Shown: in pieces, positions 23,301 to 36,100 of the stretch
Position numbering within the stretch: the stretch's first letter is position 1
Layout: every line of letters starts with the position of its first letter
Assembly: GCA_037954235.1 (NCBI GenBank)
Contig: JBBMOA010000018.1
Span: 5,950,501-6,014,500 of the forward strand
DNA length: 64,000 nucleotides
Source: Aulostomus chinensis
Lineage: Eukaryota; Chordata; Actinopteri; Syngnathiformes; Aulostomidae
Reading direction: 5' to 3'
Translations under genes and position numbers: made by a program
Notes under the pieces: model-generated
Seen by the model: only the letters and a program-made list of their open reading frames with translations
The model's database searches: none
What the model was told of the DNA's origin: nothing

Positions 23301-25367
23301 TTACAAGCATGGCCTGTAACATTCCTTATCAAGCTCTTTGTTGGCCATTGTCAACTATATGTTTGTGTGTGTATTAGACCTGGGTGATAAATCAATAACG
23401 GTAACTTAAGGTGACAGACATTTCAACTATAATAATATATAAAAAAAAAAATTTAATTGAACACACGCAGCCCTCAAAGCCCATAAATATGCTTAGCTGA
23501 TTGCACAAACAACTCCCAAATGTGCTCTGGCTCACAATCGGCCTCATATCCCCTGATAGTGAAGCATTCTGCCAGCGCCACCCAAACAGAAAATGATTTA
23601 ACAAGTGTGTTGTGTAACACAACAGCAGAAACATCATCCAGTGAGAAAAATGAGTGCAGATAGAGATGCTTGTAAATGCAAAAGGGAAGATTCATATGTG
23701 GCAAAGCTTTTTAAAAAGCTTGACAAATTAAGTGAATAAATCCAACAGTGTGAGCGGTCCAGTCGATTTAAAAATTTGTGGCAACTGTCGCAGTTTTTGT
23801 TTGGTGCTATGCAATGATGTCACAGTGTTATGCTGCATGCCTGTACAATCATAAAAGCTCAAAATATTTCCCGCAATTATTTTGAACAGTACGACACACA
23901 TGTGCTTATTTTGTGGTTATAGTTTATATGTGTTTGTTTTGTTTTTTTTCTTTGGTTCTTTATTTATTATAATATTGTTGTTAAAACAAAACACTGCAAA
24001 GTGTTATTTGTATTTTCATGCCAGTTTAAATTTCTTCGTTTGAACTGAGAAGAAAAAAAAAAACGCGTGAGAATTTGGGTGTAAGTGATTTGATCACCAA
24101 ACAAATTGACTCATGATCTCATTTGTTTATAATATTGCAATATTGTAAACAATAACTGCAATGGGACTTTTTCACCAAACCATGCAGCACTAGTGATCAC
24201 CCACTCTGACCAATCAGCACTCTGCAATTTTTTCACCTTATTAAGGGGATACATCACACTTAATGTACGAGGTAAGGAAAAGTAAGGAGCTCATGTGACT
24301 CCTTCTCTGCTCATGTAACCCCTATGAAGGTCAACTGATGTGGAGTCGTCTGTGGGGGCAGCAGCAGCTTCTCGGGTGGGGTGGGGGGGTGGGGGGCTGG
24401 CTTTGAGGTATTTGGTGAAAAGAGAATAATGGCTGAACTATCATCCCTGAAGCAGAACATGTACCTGCAGGCTGCTGACAGGACTGTGAGCTCTTACAGT
24501 GACAGACTCCATCACCACCACCCACTGTATGTGAAGGTGAGACCCCTTAAGGGGCCGACCTCGATGCTGCTGTCTGAACGAACCGTCACCACTGAACTCA
24601 CTGGACTACTAACACCAAAACTATCAAAAATACAGCTGGTACAATAGAAATGCACATTCCATTATTTTAATGTTCATTTCATTTATTTAGAGCACAACTA
24701 CTGGATACACATCTTGCTTATTTGCTGATGCCCTTGCTCTCTAAATATAATTCATTATCACCACATCAAGTGACACATTATTATGAAGGTTGTCTCATCC
24801 ATAGTGTTTATGGTTTTTAAACTGAGTCTAATCTAACCTTAGGGTACATACCTTCACATTATGTGCTGCTGATGGAAAATATGAAGAAACCATAAGTGAA
24901 AGTGTTACAATAAGATGACAATGAAAATGTCGCATTCACTACTTTTGCTTAAAACACAGCTTTAAGCTTTGTGCTACCAAATGTGATTCGCGTCATGCCT
25001 CTGGACGTCAACTTCGACTGGGTGTAAACGGAGAACGTAGACTGTATATGTTTGTCAGTGCGAGGTGTGACGTACATTATGATAATACAATCATTATGCA
25101 TGTCACTGATCATAACACCAGATGAGATGGACGGAGAAAGGATTAGACGCCGTGATCGACTCGCCTATCTTCGCCTGAAAAATTGCCAGTAGGACTGATA
25201 GGGAAAATGACAAGTTACGTCCGCTTCCGTTTATTGGTGAAGATCTGGATTCAGACCTGACACACTACTTGGCACTCACCAGATTTCGGTGGAAATCGAT
25301 AAGCCGAGTTGGCCTGGATATCGATATCCTCCACACCAGCGATTCGGCGACTCAGGATGGACCCCAT
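17308..25367 (-). CDS. mgrn1: E3 ubiquitin-protein ligase mahogunin (MGRN1)
   Basis: RING E3 ligase that ubiquitinates TSG101 and affects endosomal sorting and melanocortin receptor signalling (family knowledge). Sixteen coding exons on minus: 25367-25280, 23187-23069, 22931-22843, 22761-22615, 22018-21907, 21261-21195, 21012-20969, 20873-20826, 20464-20396, 20300-20141, 20068-19959, 19810-19596, 19379-19268, 19182-19137, 18559-18455 and 17420-17308. They sum to 1644 bases, an exact 547 residues plus stop (human ~552). Begins MGSILSRR with a myristoylatable Gly2. The FNR-like domain carries GNYFASHFFMGGEKFDTPHP. C3HC4 RING spans ~Cys274-Cys312 (ECVVCLSDLRDT to NNCPICRL). A PSAP late-domain motif at 380-383 (TSG101 binding). 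The sequence matches MGRN1 rather than its paralogue RNF157. The last exon is the least certain, supported by acceptor, phase and stop only. Suffix a/b not assigned. Confidence 0.93.
24374..24396 (+). repeat. G-quadruplex motif in mgrn1 intron 1
   Basis: GGG-T-GGGG-T-GGGGGGG-T-GGGGGG: four G tracts with single-T loops, on the strand opposite to mgrn1 transcription. Confidence 0.7.
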
Positions 25368-27430
25368 CTTTCTCTGCTGGAACGCCGATGTTAGCTAGCA
25401 GCCTAGCGGCCGACGCTACGTCAGTAGCACTCGCGCTGCTTTCGGCGCACACTTACGCCAAAATAGAGTTAGAACCGGTTAAAAATGAAACCTCCTGGTT
25501 AATTAAACATTTCACACTTTCAGTTTTTTGGTTTGTTTGTTTTTTTAGTAATTAGCTAAGCAGCGAATGCTAGCATACAGCAGATTTAGGCGAGCTGTTG
25601 TTTTGCCAGAGCCGTGCTAACGTAACAGGGAGTCAACCTGATTGGCTGTCGCCATGCCTCCACAGAGTTTCCGGACGTTAGTTTTATGTCAGCACACCGC
25701 CCGGCCAGGAACAAGGAGTCGATGGATTTGGGTCACAGTACGACAGCCTTTGGGCCAACATAAAGGATGGATGTTGGCCTCATTGAGCTATACGGGGTGT
25801 TTGGGGGACCTTGCTAACACCGCAACAAAAATAATAATGACAAAATGAGGTGTTACAACACATTAAGTCCTGTCTTTGGGTGTCATGTGATTACACCTTA
25901 GACTCGGAGTTTAACATGAGCGCTCCCGCCCTAAAAGGAAGTGCCCCCTCAGGTAAAACCACATCTTTGTAATAAGAGGTTATTTATAGCCCCTTCTAGC
26001 ATTTTTGTTCTTTCTTTTGCAGCTCAATCATGTTGTTTGCATCCAGTAAATTAGTTTTGCCATTAATTATTCGCTATTTTACACTATCTGTTGAGTTAAT
26101 ATTAATTTTGCTTTTGTTATGGAGCTTAAATCACCAACATCCACCTTGTAAAACTTGTAAAGAAACTGGAATGATGTGATAATAAAATGGCTCTGAAACT
26201 GAACTTGGATTGGAGTCTTCCCTCTGGTAAACCCTGCTGGTTTGGGCCAGAAGGGTTGCAAAAATCGACACAGACTGAAAGTTTATGGTCTGTTTAGAAT
26301 CCCTATGCAAATAATTGTAATGTTCAATACTGTTTTACTCCAAGCACTAAATCCTAGACATAAATTTCATTTTGAAAGAGCAGAATATTTAATGCTCAGA
26401 GGTGCTGGTGTTTAAACATCCTGGTTCTGCGTTGGTCTCCCAACTCATCAGACAGGTCCCTATTAAGCATCTGAGGAGTGTTATGGACTTTTGTGAATAT
26501 GTGAACTCTGCATTGCTCTCGTTGAGAGATGGGCAACATGTCGGAAAATTCAATAAGCCCTTTAATTTATTTGAACGAGATGCGCTGGCTTAACAAAATG
26601 AAAATGATGGCTACGTGTTACTGAAAGTGAAACTGTAGCGCTTTCCCTTGCTTCTGGTTTACTCATACTGGTGTTCTGCTAGACATTTACTGGAGAATAT
26701 AATATAATATTTTTAACATTGTTTTTAAAAAGTGGATACATGAGAGCAAGAGAGTTACAGGAGGGGTCAAATTGCAATGGCCTTTTCTTGGCATCCAACC
26801 AAGCTGTGCTATAAAGCAAAAAAAAGAAAGAAAAAAAAAGGTATTTTAATACCTTATGAGTTTGCTTTTGATCTGTGGCCCATCATTTAGCTTACGTTTT
26901 GGTAAAGGTAAAAAGTTTGGGCCCCCCCAACAGGCAATAGTTGACCTGTGGTATCATGACAGCTCACTGCCCTCTAGCGCCCCGAACAACAAACGACAAG
27001 ACCCCTGGTGAGTCGGTTCAAACTTGAAAAGAAAATGTAGCTCATTACTGATATTATTATTGTATTAGTATACCAGTGCCGACAGTAGTTTGCTAACAAA
27101 TTAATATAATGTTGTACAAACCATCTACTATTAGCATACCTAGACTTCCGGTATTTTAATAAATAAATGTAATTCAACTGAATTTATATTTTTACACGTG
27201 GTTGTTTAAAAATGTTCATTTAGTTTATATGATTACTGTAAAAAATATAGTTTTACAATATTAAATAGGAAATTTTGATCATAAAATGTATGACTGTAAG
27301 CTAAATGAGTGTGTAGTTTCAGTAGATTATAACGCAAAAAAAATAAAATACTTATCTTACTGGCACTTATAAATGCACTTTTCTATATTTCCTGTCGGAA
27401 TTTTTAATAGTTGGTTCCATGTCGCCAATC
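25368..27430. other. Upstream of mgrn1: promoter-proximal region and unique DNA
   Basis: Immediately upstream of the mgrn1 start is moderately GC-rich sequence with a CRE-like TACGTCAG near 25417. Farther out it is AT-rich. No convincing coding exon was found. The human neighbour UBALD1 was looked for and not recognised. Confidence 0.4.
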
Positions 27431-27877
27431 ATTGTGACATCTGGTGTCAGTCCGTATTAGCGGACGTTGACTCTCGGCGGTTGCTAACGTCAAACTACTT
27501 CAGATACACCGCTGTCAGGAAGCCTGTCTCCCAAAAAACAAACAAACAGGTAACTCGGTACTACAACGTTACATTCGCGACTAGTTAAAGTGTGTTACAT
27601 ATTTACAAATGTTCATTCTATCGATGTGGGCGTTCCGGGATTTATTGCCACTGTGTTGTTTTTGTGCCTAGAATGGCGACGCCAGCTATCTAGCTAGCTA
27701 ACTAGCCAGCTAACGCTCGAAGCTAACGTTAGCAAACATTCTATCCTGTGATTTAGTCGAACAAACAGAAACCGTCACCTCAAAGTTTTCTAACAAGCTG
27801 AGTACTGGTCACTTTGAGGCTTTCCCCCTTATACTATCCTCCTGCCTCGGTAAGACAAATTCTCCTGCATCTGTCAG
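27431..27877 (+). promoter_or_regulatory. Probable cdip1 promoter / untranslated first exon
   Basis: A locally CpG-richer stretch ends in a strong donor (CTGTCAG|gtaagt at 27877/27878). The cdip1 coding exon at 29237 opens with an acceptor and 72 bases of 5' UTR, so a non-coding exon must lie upstream, and this donor is the best candidate. A second donor-like site is at ~27850. AGCTAGCT simple repeats occur around 27690. The start site is not defined. Confidence 0.35.
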
Positions 27878-29236
27878 GTAAGTTAGCGCTAGTACATCAC
27901 TCCGTAATTGTCACATCAATTAACATTATAAAAAAAATGCCTTGTTTGTACAAGAAAACGCCTTGATTTGAAATCACCAGCGCTGGATTTCACTTGTCTT
28001 TATTACGTAAAGAAGTTTTTCGTGTTTAGTTGTGCAAGTCGCTTTGAGCTGGATAATCTGGGAAAGGATTAAAAAACAAACATCAGGTAGCTAGCTAGCT
28101 AGCCTGGTGGTTAGCTGAGAAGCGCTGGCATTCATTAAGGAGCAATGCCTCCCTGTCAACACAGACGAGGTTGGTTTAAAAGCAGCTCGAGTGGTGATGG
28201 ACGCCCTTAGTTTTGATGACTTGTTTCATTTACACAATTTGTGTCACAGCGTAGACGGTATAGAGTTGACAACGAGTTGTTGATGTTCTTTCAATCACTG
28301 TAACTTGTTTATTCGTCCCTATTCATATGTTTTAATTTGTTCGTCTATAGTGTAACCACGTTGTCATAATTCCAGTGTTGTTTGTTGAACGCAGCATTTT
28401 GCAACTGCATGCATTATTCAGCCAGTGAGAAACCCAAGCTCCTTGAAGACAACTGAGGAGCTCCTGCTTGTGTTGCTGTCTTATTCCCGTTTTCCACTCA
28501 TTCACACCTCAGTCCAGAGTAGGAACAGCCTCATCAAGTCACTTATGTTAGTGTTTGCTGTGCGGATCGGGGTTGATTTTTAATCACAAAATCCATTTTC
28601 ATTTCCAGTTTTCATGTCACCATGACACTAAAACAAGTTGTGCGAGGATGCATTTATCTGAAAAAGTAAATAAAAACTTATGCAATGATAATATGAAGTT
28701 TAGGAATTTTGAAAGTTGCCATCTTCCAGGCCTGGGAATTTTTTAGAAAAAGAAATGGCATTTTGGAAATTACAAATAGTTTCACTACAAATAGCTGCTT
28801 AGTAGAGTTTTTATGCTTCAGTTTGGATCAACAGTTAAGAGATAGGATTATGTTGTATCAAACCAAACTGCACATGGGTCAATTATTGACTTGGACTTCT
28901 TGGTTTGTTTTTCATGTTTAAACAAATGTTTCATAGAATGAAACGTCATGAAGGTGTCCCTGAAAGACATGTCAAATTCCTGGAAATGAATTGGCAAAAA
29001 TATCTATGTTTGTAATTCAATATTAGCAGGTAGATTCCAGTAAAATCTAAAATCAGTTGCCTTTTTCTTTCACAAAGTGATTGAACCTTTGTCTATGTGC
29101 AGCCTGAGATCAGCTGTTACACTAAGTACCTCATTAGCCTCTCTGACTGCTGTTAGAACATTTTATGACTTGGGAGAACCTGTGTCACAGAGTAATGAGC
29201 TATAGGATTTAAACTGTTTGCTCTTTATTCTACCAG
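27878..29236 (+). other. cdip1 5' intron (inferred)
   Basis: Spans from the candidate UTR donor to the acceptor TTCTACCAG before 29237. Only short open frames and an AGCTAGCTAGC run near 28090 are seen. Confidence 0.35.
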
Positions 29237-32200
29237 AGTCAAAGTCCCAAGCGGAGCTGTGAGTGGAGCTCTGTGTCCAACACCCCCCTGTCCAGACGTC
29301 CGGCCAGTATGTCCAGCGATCCTCCTCCTCCGTACCCCGGAGGTCCCAGTGCCCCACTGATTGAGGAGAAGAATGGACAACCCGGTAGGGAGAGTAATCA
29401 CACAGGATTGGGGGTGTTTGTCTAAAACACACTTCTGATTTAAGAACTCTTCTCTACACTCTGAGGAAATGATGTTGCTGTGTAAATTTGGGGAACAAGG
29501 AAATACTGATCTTAACTTCTCTGACTGAAATCTATGACAGTGATTTCTGTCGAAAGCCTGATTTATGCTTCTGCATCTCGTCGACGCTGTACCTACGCGG
29601 ACCCTACGGCGTAGCCTGACGCGCGCCTTCAAAAAATCCTGACGTCGAGGACTGCGATTGGTCCGCTCAGAATGTAATTTCCGGTTCAGTCGCAGCCTTA
29701 TAGTCGCAGCACAACGACAACACCGCCATTTTCAAAGTTTCTGTGGTGAAAGCTCCAAGAAAAAAATGGACCAAACCGAAGAAAGGATTATCGAGGAGGT
29801 GTGCAAGTACAACCACCTCTACAACTCCTCTTCGCGGCACTATAAAGACTGCCACCCCCCTAGTGGCTTAGCGGTGAATTGCAGAGTAACGCATTCCCTC
29901 AACGCAGAACTATAAATGCTCAGTGACAGCGTAGGTACGCCGTCAAAGCGACGCAGAAGCGTAAACCAGGCTTACATCACTCATCAGCAGACGAGACCTT
30001 TTCCAAGAAACGTGGACAGAAAAAGACGCCACCACATGTTAGATTATTTGCATTTACTGTAAAAGATAATTTGTGTGTAACTGTCTTCACTTCATTGCTT
30101 CTCTATTTGTTTTGTCTGTGTGATCCGGCTCAAACAGTTCCGATAAGAACGGCTCCTCCACAGGGACAGCCTCTGCCTCCAGACTATGGCCCTCCACCCT
30201 ATGAAGCCCCACAGCAAGGCTTCCTCCCCCCACATGTTCCTGGGGAGGTGCCCATGCCCATGCCCCTCCCACCCCAAGGTGCTTTGATGTAGAACACACT
30301 GATGTAATTGGTGTACATATTACACCTCTAATGACCTCAGTCACATCTGTCAGTACAGTTCTAAAGTTCATCATGTATGTTTTGTGTAGGTGTCCCCTAC
30401 CCTCCCCCGCCCGGTCACTATCCTCACCCTATCCCGGGACAGATGGGTCCTGGTCCAAGTCACTTTGTCCACATGGGGGGTCACACAGCAACCGTTCTGG
30501 CTCCTCCAGGAGCCGCCACCACTGTGACTGTACTGCAGGGGGAAATGTTCCAGACCACACCGGTGCAGACTGTGTGTCCGCACTGTCAGCAAGCAATCGT
30601 CACCCGCATCTCGCACGATGTCGGCCTCATGAACACACTCTTCTGCCTCTTCTGCTTCTTTGTAGGGTAAGTAGAGGAACAAGTGTCTGGCAGCTCTGAT
30701 ACCGATAACTGTGGCGCCAGAATATGCTGGCAGTGGAAGGCTGGATGTGTCTGTAAGGGCTTCACATGCTACATTCCAAGATAAAAGACATTTTTGAGAC
30801 TAATTTGAAAGAACCTCTGTAACAGATCATCTTTTGAGATTTGGTGCTTTGTTTGATATCAAAGCATCCTACTTCAGTGAAATGATACTGAGCCAAGAAA
30901 ACCGGGTTGTCGTCACATCATGTTTTCACCTCGAAGTGTGACTTGTCCAACCTGTTGGCAAACACTTGTCTGTTTACACATCCAGCAGTTTGAAGATTAA
31001 CTTGCACTTTCAGTCGTGTTTGTCCAGTAGTCCCTGTCTGTTAGCTCTGCTTTTAGTGTCCGTCTGAACTGAGCTGCTGCACCATGCTAATAAGCTAGCT
31101 GTTAGCTGGGCCATTCTTGTGTAGGTGCTGAAGCAGGTAGCTCATGCTCTGAAAGCAGTCTTCTACTGTGACTGAATTTGACTCAGTCTTTCTATTTGTT
31201 GTTGTTTGACATAGTTTTTTTTTCACCATGAGCTCCTCATACTTCCTACTGAAGAGCTTAATCATGGTGATGAAACCGTTCAAGCTCAAGGGGTACGTGG
31301 GTGCATGATACGACCCATCTGTGACTCATCTGTGAGTCCCATGATCGCAGATTGCTCTTTCTCTCACTGCTACAATGTTTTTATCACTCACCTCATATAG
31401 TTTGGGATCAACCAACACAGCAAGAAAAGGGGGATGAGTCCCGACCCATTAGGCTGGTTGCCTAAGAAAGTGTGACAGTTAAATGCTACTAAATGCTCGG
31501 CAGTGTTTTAGCAGCCATAACTTGGTGTTCGTAGTAAAACCTGAGGGTTTGGTTTATATCTGTAAGTTTCTTACGCAATGAAACTTCAGTAAGTAGAACA
31601 GACTTTAGGTACAAGCTGCCTAGTCTGCTCAGATGGCTCATGCTTTATGCTAGAAAGATTGAGAGTCCATAAGATTCCATACAACTGACAAACACTGCAT
31701 GTAAGTTGAAAGCATGAATAACAAGTTTTTATCTTGCCAAACGTGTCATTATCTCTGAACCAGCACCAAGATGTTCAGCAACAAATCCCAATCCCTGTAC
31801 CCTCCAACTGAACTCCAACCTGAAGGAGAGTGAAGTTCTGTTCCCGCTTATGTCAACTGTGGTGGTGTTGAGAGGATGTCACCTTAGATGTTGACAGCCT
31901 GTCACTGTGCAGAGCAAGTGAACCTGTTAGCGGTTACACACAGATGACAATCAGTGGAGGACCAACTGAGCTCTGAGCACACAGAAATCAGCAAGGCTTG
32001 AATCAGTCTTCCAGCAGGCTGTGATGATGGTGTCTGTCTGGTCTTGTTCTGCAGAGCTCCTGTGTTCCAGCAGGACTCCTGTACTTCATTTGATTCAGAT
32101 CAGCATAAACTGTTGTCTCAGTAGTGCTGATATGTTCTTGATTCCTAAGCCAGCAGCTTCCTCTCAGCTTCCAGGCACTGACATGCACACAGAGGATGTA

Positions 32201-32348
32201 CTCGATAACTGGACTCTTCTCCTGTGTGTTCCTCAGGTGTGATCTTGGCTGCTGCTTGATTCCCTGTCTGATTGATGACCTCAAGGATGTGACACACACC
32301 TGCCCTTACTGTAAGGGCTACATTTACACATACAAGCGTATATGCTAA
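29237..32348 (+). CDS. cdip1: Cell death-inducing p53-target protein 1 (LITAF domain)
   Basis: Late endosome/lysosome membrane-associated LITAF-family protein; the human form promotes p53-dependent, TNF-alpha-linked apoptosis (family knowledge). ATG at 29309. Coding: 29309-29384, 30138-30278, 30390-30666 and 32237-32348, giving 201 residues (human 208). The first coding exon opens at 29237 with 72 bases of UTR. Order: proline-rich N-terminus starting MSSDPPPPYPGG with PPPY motifs; the conserved GGHTATVLAPPGAATTVTVL; then the LITAF zinc-binding domain with Cys135-x2-Cys138 (CPHC), a hydrophobic membrane-inserting middle (~148-178) and His185-x-Cys187-x2-Cys190 (HTCPYC), ending YKRIC. Intron 1933-base-scale insertions include a Harbinger-like element (29554-29973). 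The polyadenylation signal is at 33132. Its human orthologue is also near MGRN1. Confidence 0.95.
29554..29973 (+). mobile_element. Harbinger-like non-autonomous element, copy 2
   Basis: About 420 bases bounded by imperfect terminal inverted repeats of ~45 bases (AAGCCTGATTTATGCTTCTG at left; the right end reads AAGCCTGGTTTACGCTTCTG on minus). Inside, an ATG at 29766 opens MDQTEERIIEEVCKYNHLY and NSSSRHYKD, the usual start of the MADF/Myb-like protein of PIF/Harbinger elements. The frame then leaves homology, so it is an internal-deletion derivative. No clean target-site duplication is visible. It lies in the cdip1 intron 29385-30137. Confidence 0.65.
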
Positions 32349-32385
32349 CCACCGACGGCTGTATGCTACTACCAAGATATGCATA

Positions 32386-32393
32386 TGCGCGCG

Positions 32394-32437
<44 letters not shown>

Positions 32438-32444
32438 CACACAC
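32386..32444. repeat. (CA)n microsatellite in cdip1 3' UTR
   Basis: A near-perfect CA run beginning GCGCGCACGCAC, about 40 bases after the cdip1 stop and directly abutting the CTCF-like motif at 32445. Confidence 0.95.
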
Positions 32445-32461
32445 AGCGCCCCCTGCTGGTA
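32445..32461 (-). promoter_or_regulatory. CTCF-like motif in cdip1 3' UTR
   Basis: The minus strand reads TACCAGCAGGGGGCGCT, a near-perfect vertebrate CTCF core. Motif match only. Confidence 0.5.
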
Positions 32462-33131
32462 GTGACAGGCTTTTCACCCCATTTTTACGAAGTGTCGTGT
32501 AGCCTCTCTTAATTTGTGCGTGTAGTTTTCTCATGAGTTCACAGAATATTTACTGTATATATCCTAAAGCTTAATACTTTCATGTATAAATATGCATTTG
32601 AAATGTGGAATATCGCCCTAAGACTCCGGACGCTTTGATGGATATGCAGCAGACGTACAGATGCATCTTATCCTGACTGGTAAAATAGATTAAAGGCTTG
32701 TAATTCAATGCGTGTAAATGAATCAAATCATCTGTGGATAGACAGAAGCTGTGAAAACGGTCACTTTATTAGAACTCACCTCTAAGCTAGTATATCCATA
32801 TTGAATGAGCCAGGTTTTTGTTCCCTATTTATTTTGAGTATTTTATCCGCTATTTTAACTAGATAACAACTGTGAAAATTTGTCTCCGTGTCGCCTCAAT
32901 TTATTCCAGGTTTTTTTTTTCCTCCTTTTATCAGTATCCCGTTTTGAATGTGAGCAAACGAATCACTCTCATTTTGAAGATTGATGTTAGTTGCTTTTCT
33001 TTTCTTTTTTTCCTTTTTTCTCTCTCTTTTTTTTTAAATCTTCTGGGCTTCATTCAGTGGTCACAAAATGTTCAGTGATTTACAGTTGAGCTGTTACACT
33101 TCTGTTCCCCCTGTTCATGGTGTACTACATT

Positions 33132-33137
33132 AATAAA
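33132..33137 (+). terminator. Polyadenylation signal, cdip1
   Basis: Canonical AATAAA about 785 bases after the cdip1 stop codon. Confidence 0.55.
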
Positions 33138-33155
33138 GCCAACATTTGCACTTTA

Positions 33156-36100
33156 ATTCACATCTTCCCTCCTGTGATGCATCGTAACGCCGGGGAGACA
33201 CAGGAGGTGGAGGGAAACACCCTCATCATTCAGCAGCAGCCAGCAGAAACCGTTTGAGTGTCTTCTGCCCGCTGCCATTGAATCTGGCAAAAATATCCCT
33301 GAATATCGTGGAAGTTTTCAAACCTTACTGTCAAAGTTGGAAACTTTCCCCTGGAATAACCTGGAAGTTCTTGGGTAAATGTATACTAACAGTATTTTTC
33401 ATTAACAGGCATAAACAAGTTAGAAACATTTTGTATTCTCATTATCAAACATGTATGAAAGTATTTGTAATTCACATTGTAGAAAATATATTTATATATA
33501 TTTTTTGAACTTGATTTAGTTGTGAGTTGAACTTTAATGTGTTCTTTCACTGAATGATAAGAGGCCCAAAAGTCTCATTTAGTCAAGCTTCTTATGTATG
33601 TTGGAAACTTTCTTAAAACTATTTTTATAATTTATGGATAAATGTTTAGAAATGGGCTCCAACACAAAAAATAAACTATCGAACTCCACAAACTAAACAT
33701 TAGTATTTACTAGTTAACCTAAATATCTTTAATCAGATGTATTTAGTCCAGTAAACTCATCTTAACCTCCAGTTTTGTAGACCACGCTTGGCAGCAGTGT
33801 GCAGAGGCGAACATTCTGTGCTTATGATGCACAGATAAATCGTGGGTGTTCTTTCCCAGGTGTTATCATCCATTCCCATGGAACGTCTCCAATTATTTTG
33901 CAAAAAAATAAATGAAGCGGAAAAATCCCCCAAATTCTAGAGCTTCACTTCCCGTGGAAAATTCCTGGAAATGTAGAATGGAAAGTTTCAGAAATTTACC
34001 AGACGATTGTCATCATTTCGCAACCTTACTAACTTTCTATTACAACTAGAAATGCACCGATCCCACTGACCCAGGATCAGAATAAGTGCTGATTGAACGG
34101 CAGCGTTCGACTGAAGAGCTGATTTCTCTCTGGGACGATGATCGTTCCATTCATACGTCAGGAAACATCAAACTTGACTTCAACACAAATTTACTAACTT
34201 TGCAAAAACAATGTAACAAATCCGGTTTGATTTATTAGAATTAGAGGAAACATTTCTTGCAGAAAAGTGTTACGTGAAGCTGAGTTGCTTCAATAAACAG
34301 AGAAGAAAACACACTGACAAGGTTAGAAACTGGGGCCCTCAGAGGAATTTCGGAGTTTTTCTTTGGGGTTGAAATTTTCAGGGCTGCCTGACAGCGAAGG
34401 TGAAATCAAAGAGCCAAAAATAAAAGAACTGTAGTATTTCTCCGCTTTAATTTAAAAAAAAAAAGAATAGGCAAATATATTAAAAATGAGAAAAGATCTG
34501 AAAATTTGAAACTTAAATGTCCTCAAAGGGCTGGAGAGTTTAATGTAAGTGAAGGAGTTAAAAAGGAACAGTGGAGTTTAGACTCTCGTGATAAGAAACG
34601 CCAGCGTGACAAATACGCACCCCACGCTGACTGGAGACGGGAATCCCAGCCGCCCGTGATATGATGCTAACAAGGTACTTTTCCCACGATGGTTCAAAGA
34701 TAATCAATCTGCAAACACATCTGATTCGTCACAACATCTGTAGCAGAAGAACAAAATACCCTGAAGCCAAAAAAGCATGCATTATGTATTTGTCTCTTAA
34801 ACTGAGAACATACACACGTTTAACTTGTCAAACTGGTAAATCAAAAACAAATCATCTGTTGGTAACCCCAGCTGTTTGAATACAAATATTGATTTTCAGC
34901 ACCACGTGATCAATGTTGTCCTGCAGTATTGACGCGTGACAGTCAGAAACCCGCTTGACTGTGCTGCCGTTTCTGACCTGTGTCTCCTCGGCGTCTCATA
35001 ATCCTTCTGAGAGATTTCTGGAACATGAGTGTGCTGAAATCACGAGTTACAAGCGTGTCATTTTCCTGGGGTGAATCCCTCCGCACACGCACTTATCCAT
35101 TATGCAAACAGTCTGAGGGTGTTCCTGCTGGAGATGCGCTGCATGACATCATTCTGCACTCCTCACTGAAACTGTGGGCTGTTTATTTGTCGCTGCCACA
35201 GTAAGACGGTAGCTTGTTTAAAGTAGAAAAAATGTGTCAGCAAACAGGTTGTTGTGGTGGCGCCCTCATCACATGATGCCGTTCAGCCTGTTCTAATATG
35301 ACGTCAGCCCTTTAAGATTACCTGCAGATGCATGTTAGATGTCTTAATACTGTAATTAACGGGAAAAAAAAGATTATAAAGTAAATTAGCAATCTGCTAG
35401 GAATAAGCTGCAAATAAATGATTGTACCAGACGTCTATAGTGATTCCATGGAGATGATCAGTGAACACAACAGCATGCCTGAGCTGCTCGCCGGGACTCG
35501 GCCTGCCTCACATCTCGATGAGCAATTCGCACAGACTAGATCCTGGACTTAATGTGCATTTGACCCCCCTGTCTCCCCGTCTCCCCCTTCGGGGTTTGCT
35601 AAACTGGGCAAGAGTTGAAGGACAACATTGAACTTTAACCACAAAGTACTGTATGCCATTGTTGTGGATAATGCTGGTCTGCATTGCTCTCTAAATGTCT
35701 GTGATATGTATAACTATGTAAGTCAAATTTGTTTGACTGTTGTATACAGGTAATATTTTATCAATAAAAATCTGAACATAATTCATCTGTGGAATTTTAT
35801 CATTCAGACAAAATGGTCATCAAGGTCACAGCTGGAAACTCGTGTCAAAGTTCATAGAGTCATGACGAACCTGGAAAAGGTTTGGAAAAATACAGCCTAG
35901 TCATGGAAATATGTGGCTCAGTAAAAACGGACTCAAAGATTTTTTTTTTTTTTTTTTACAGGTTTGTGTTGTGACACCATTAATCTCGGATTGCAGTTCG
36001 AGGTTCATACACACTTTTACCGAAACATTTCCGCACTTCATGACTCATTCATCCAGGAGTGACAGTGTCATTTAACAAGCTCAGCAGCCAATACGCACCA

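Larger units (their letters stand above)
32349..33155 (+). other. cdip1 3' UTR (inferred)
   Basis: From the TAA stop (32346-32348) to just past AATAAA at 33132-33137. T-rich near 33000. Confidence 0.55.

Noticed and set aside
17308..25367. RNF157 as an alternative identity
   Set aside because: The first exon (MGSILSRRIAGVEDIDIQ), SAPLYDE and SPSSPIQEEDEEKLSE segments match MGRN1, not RNF157.
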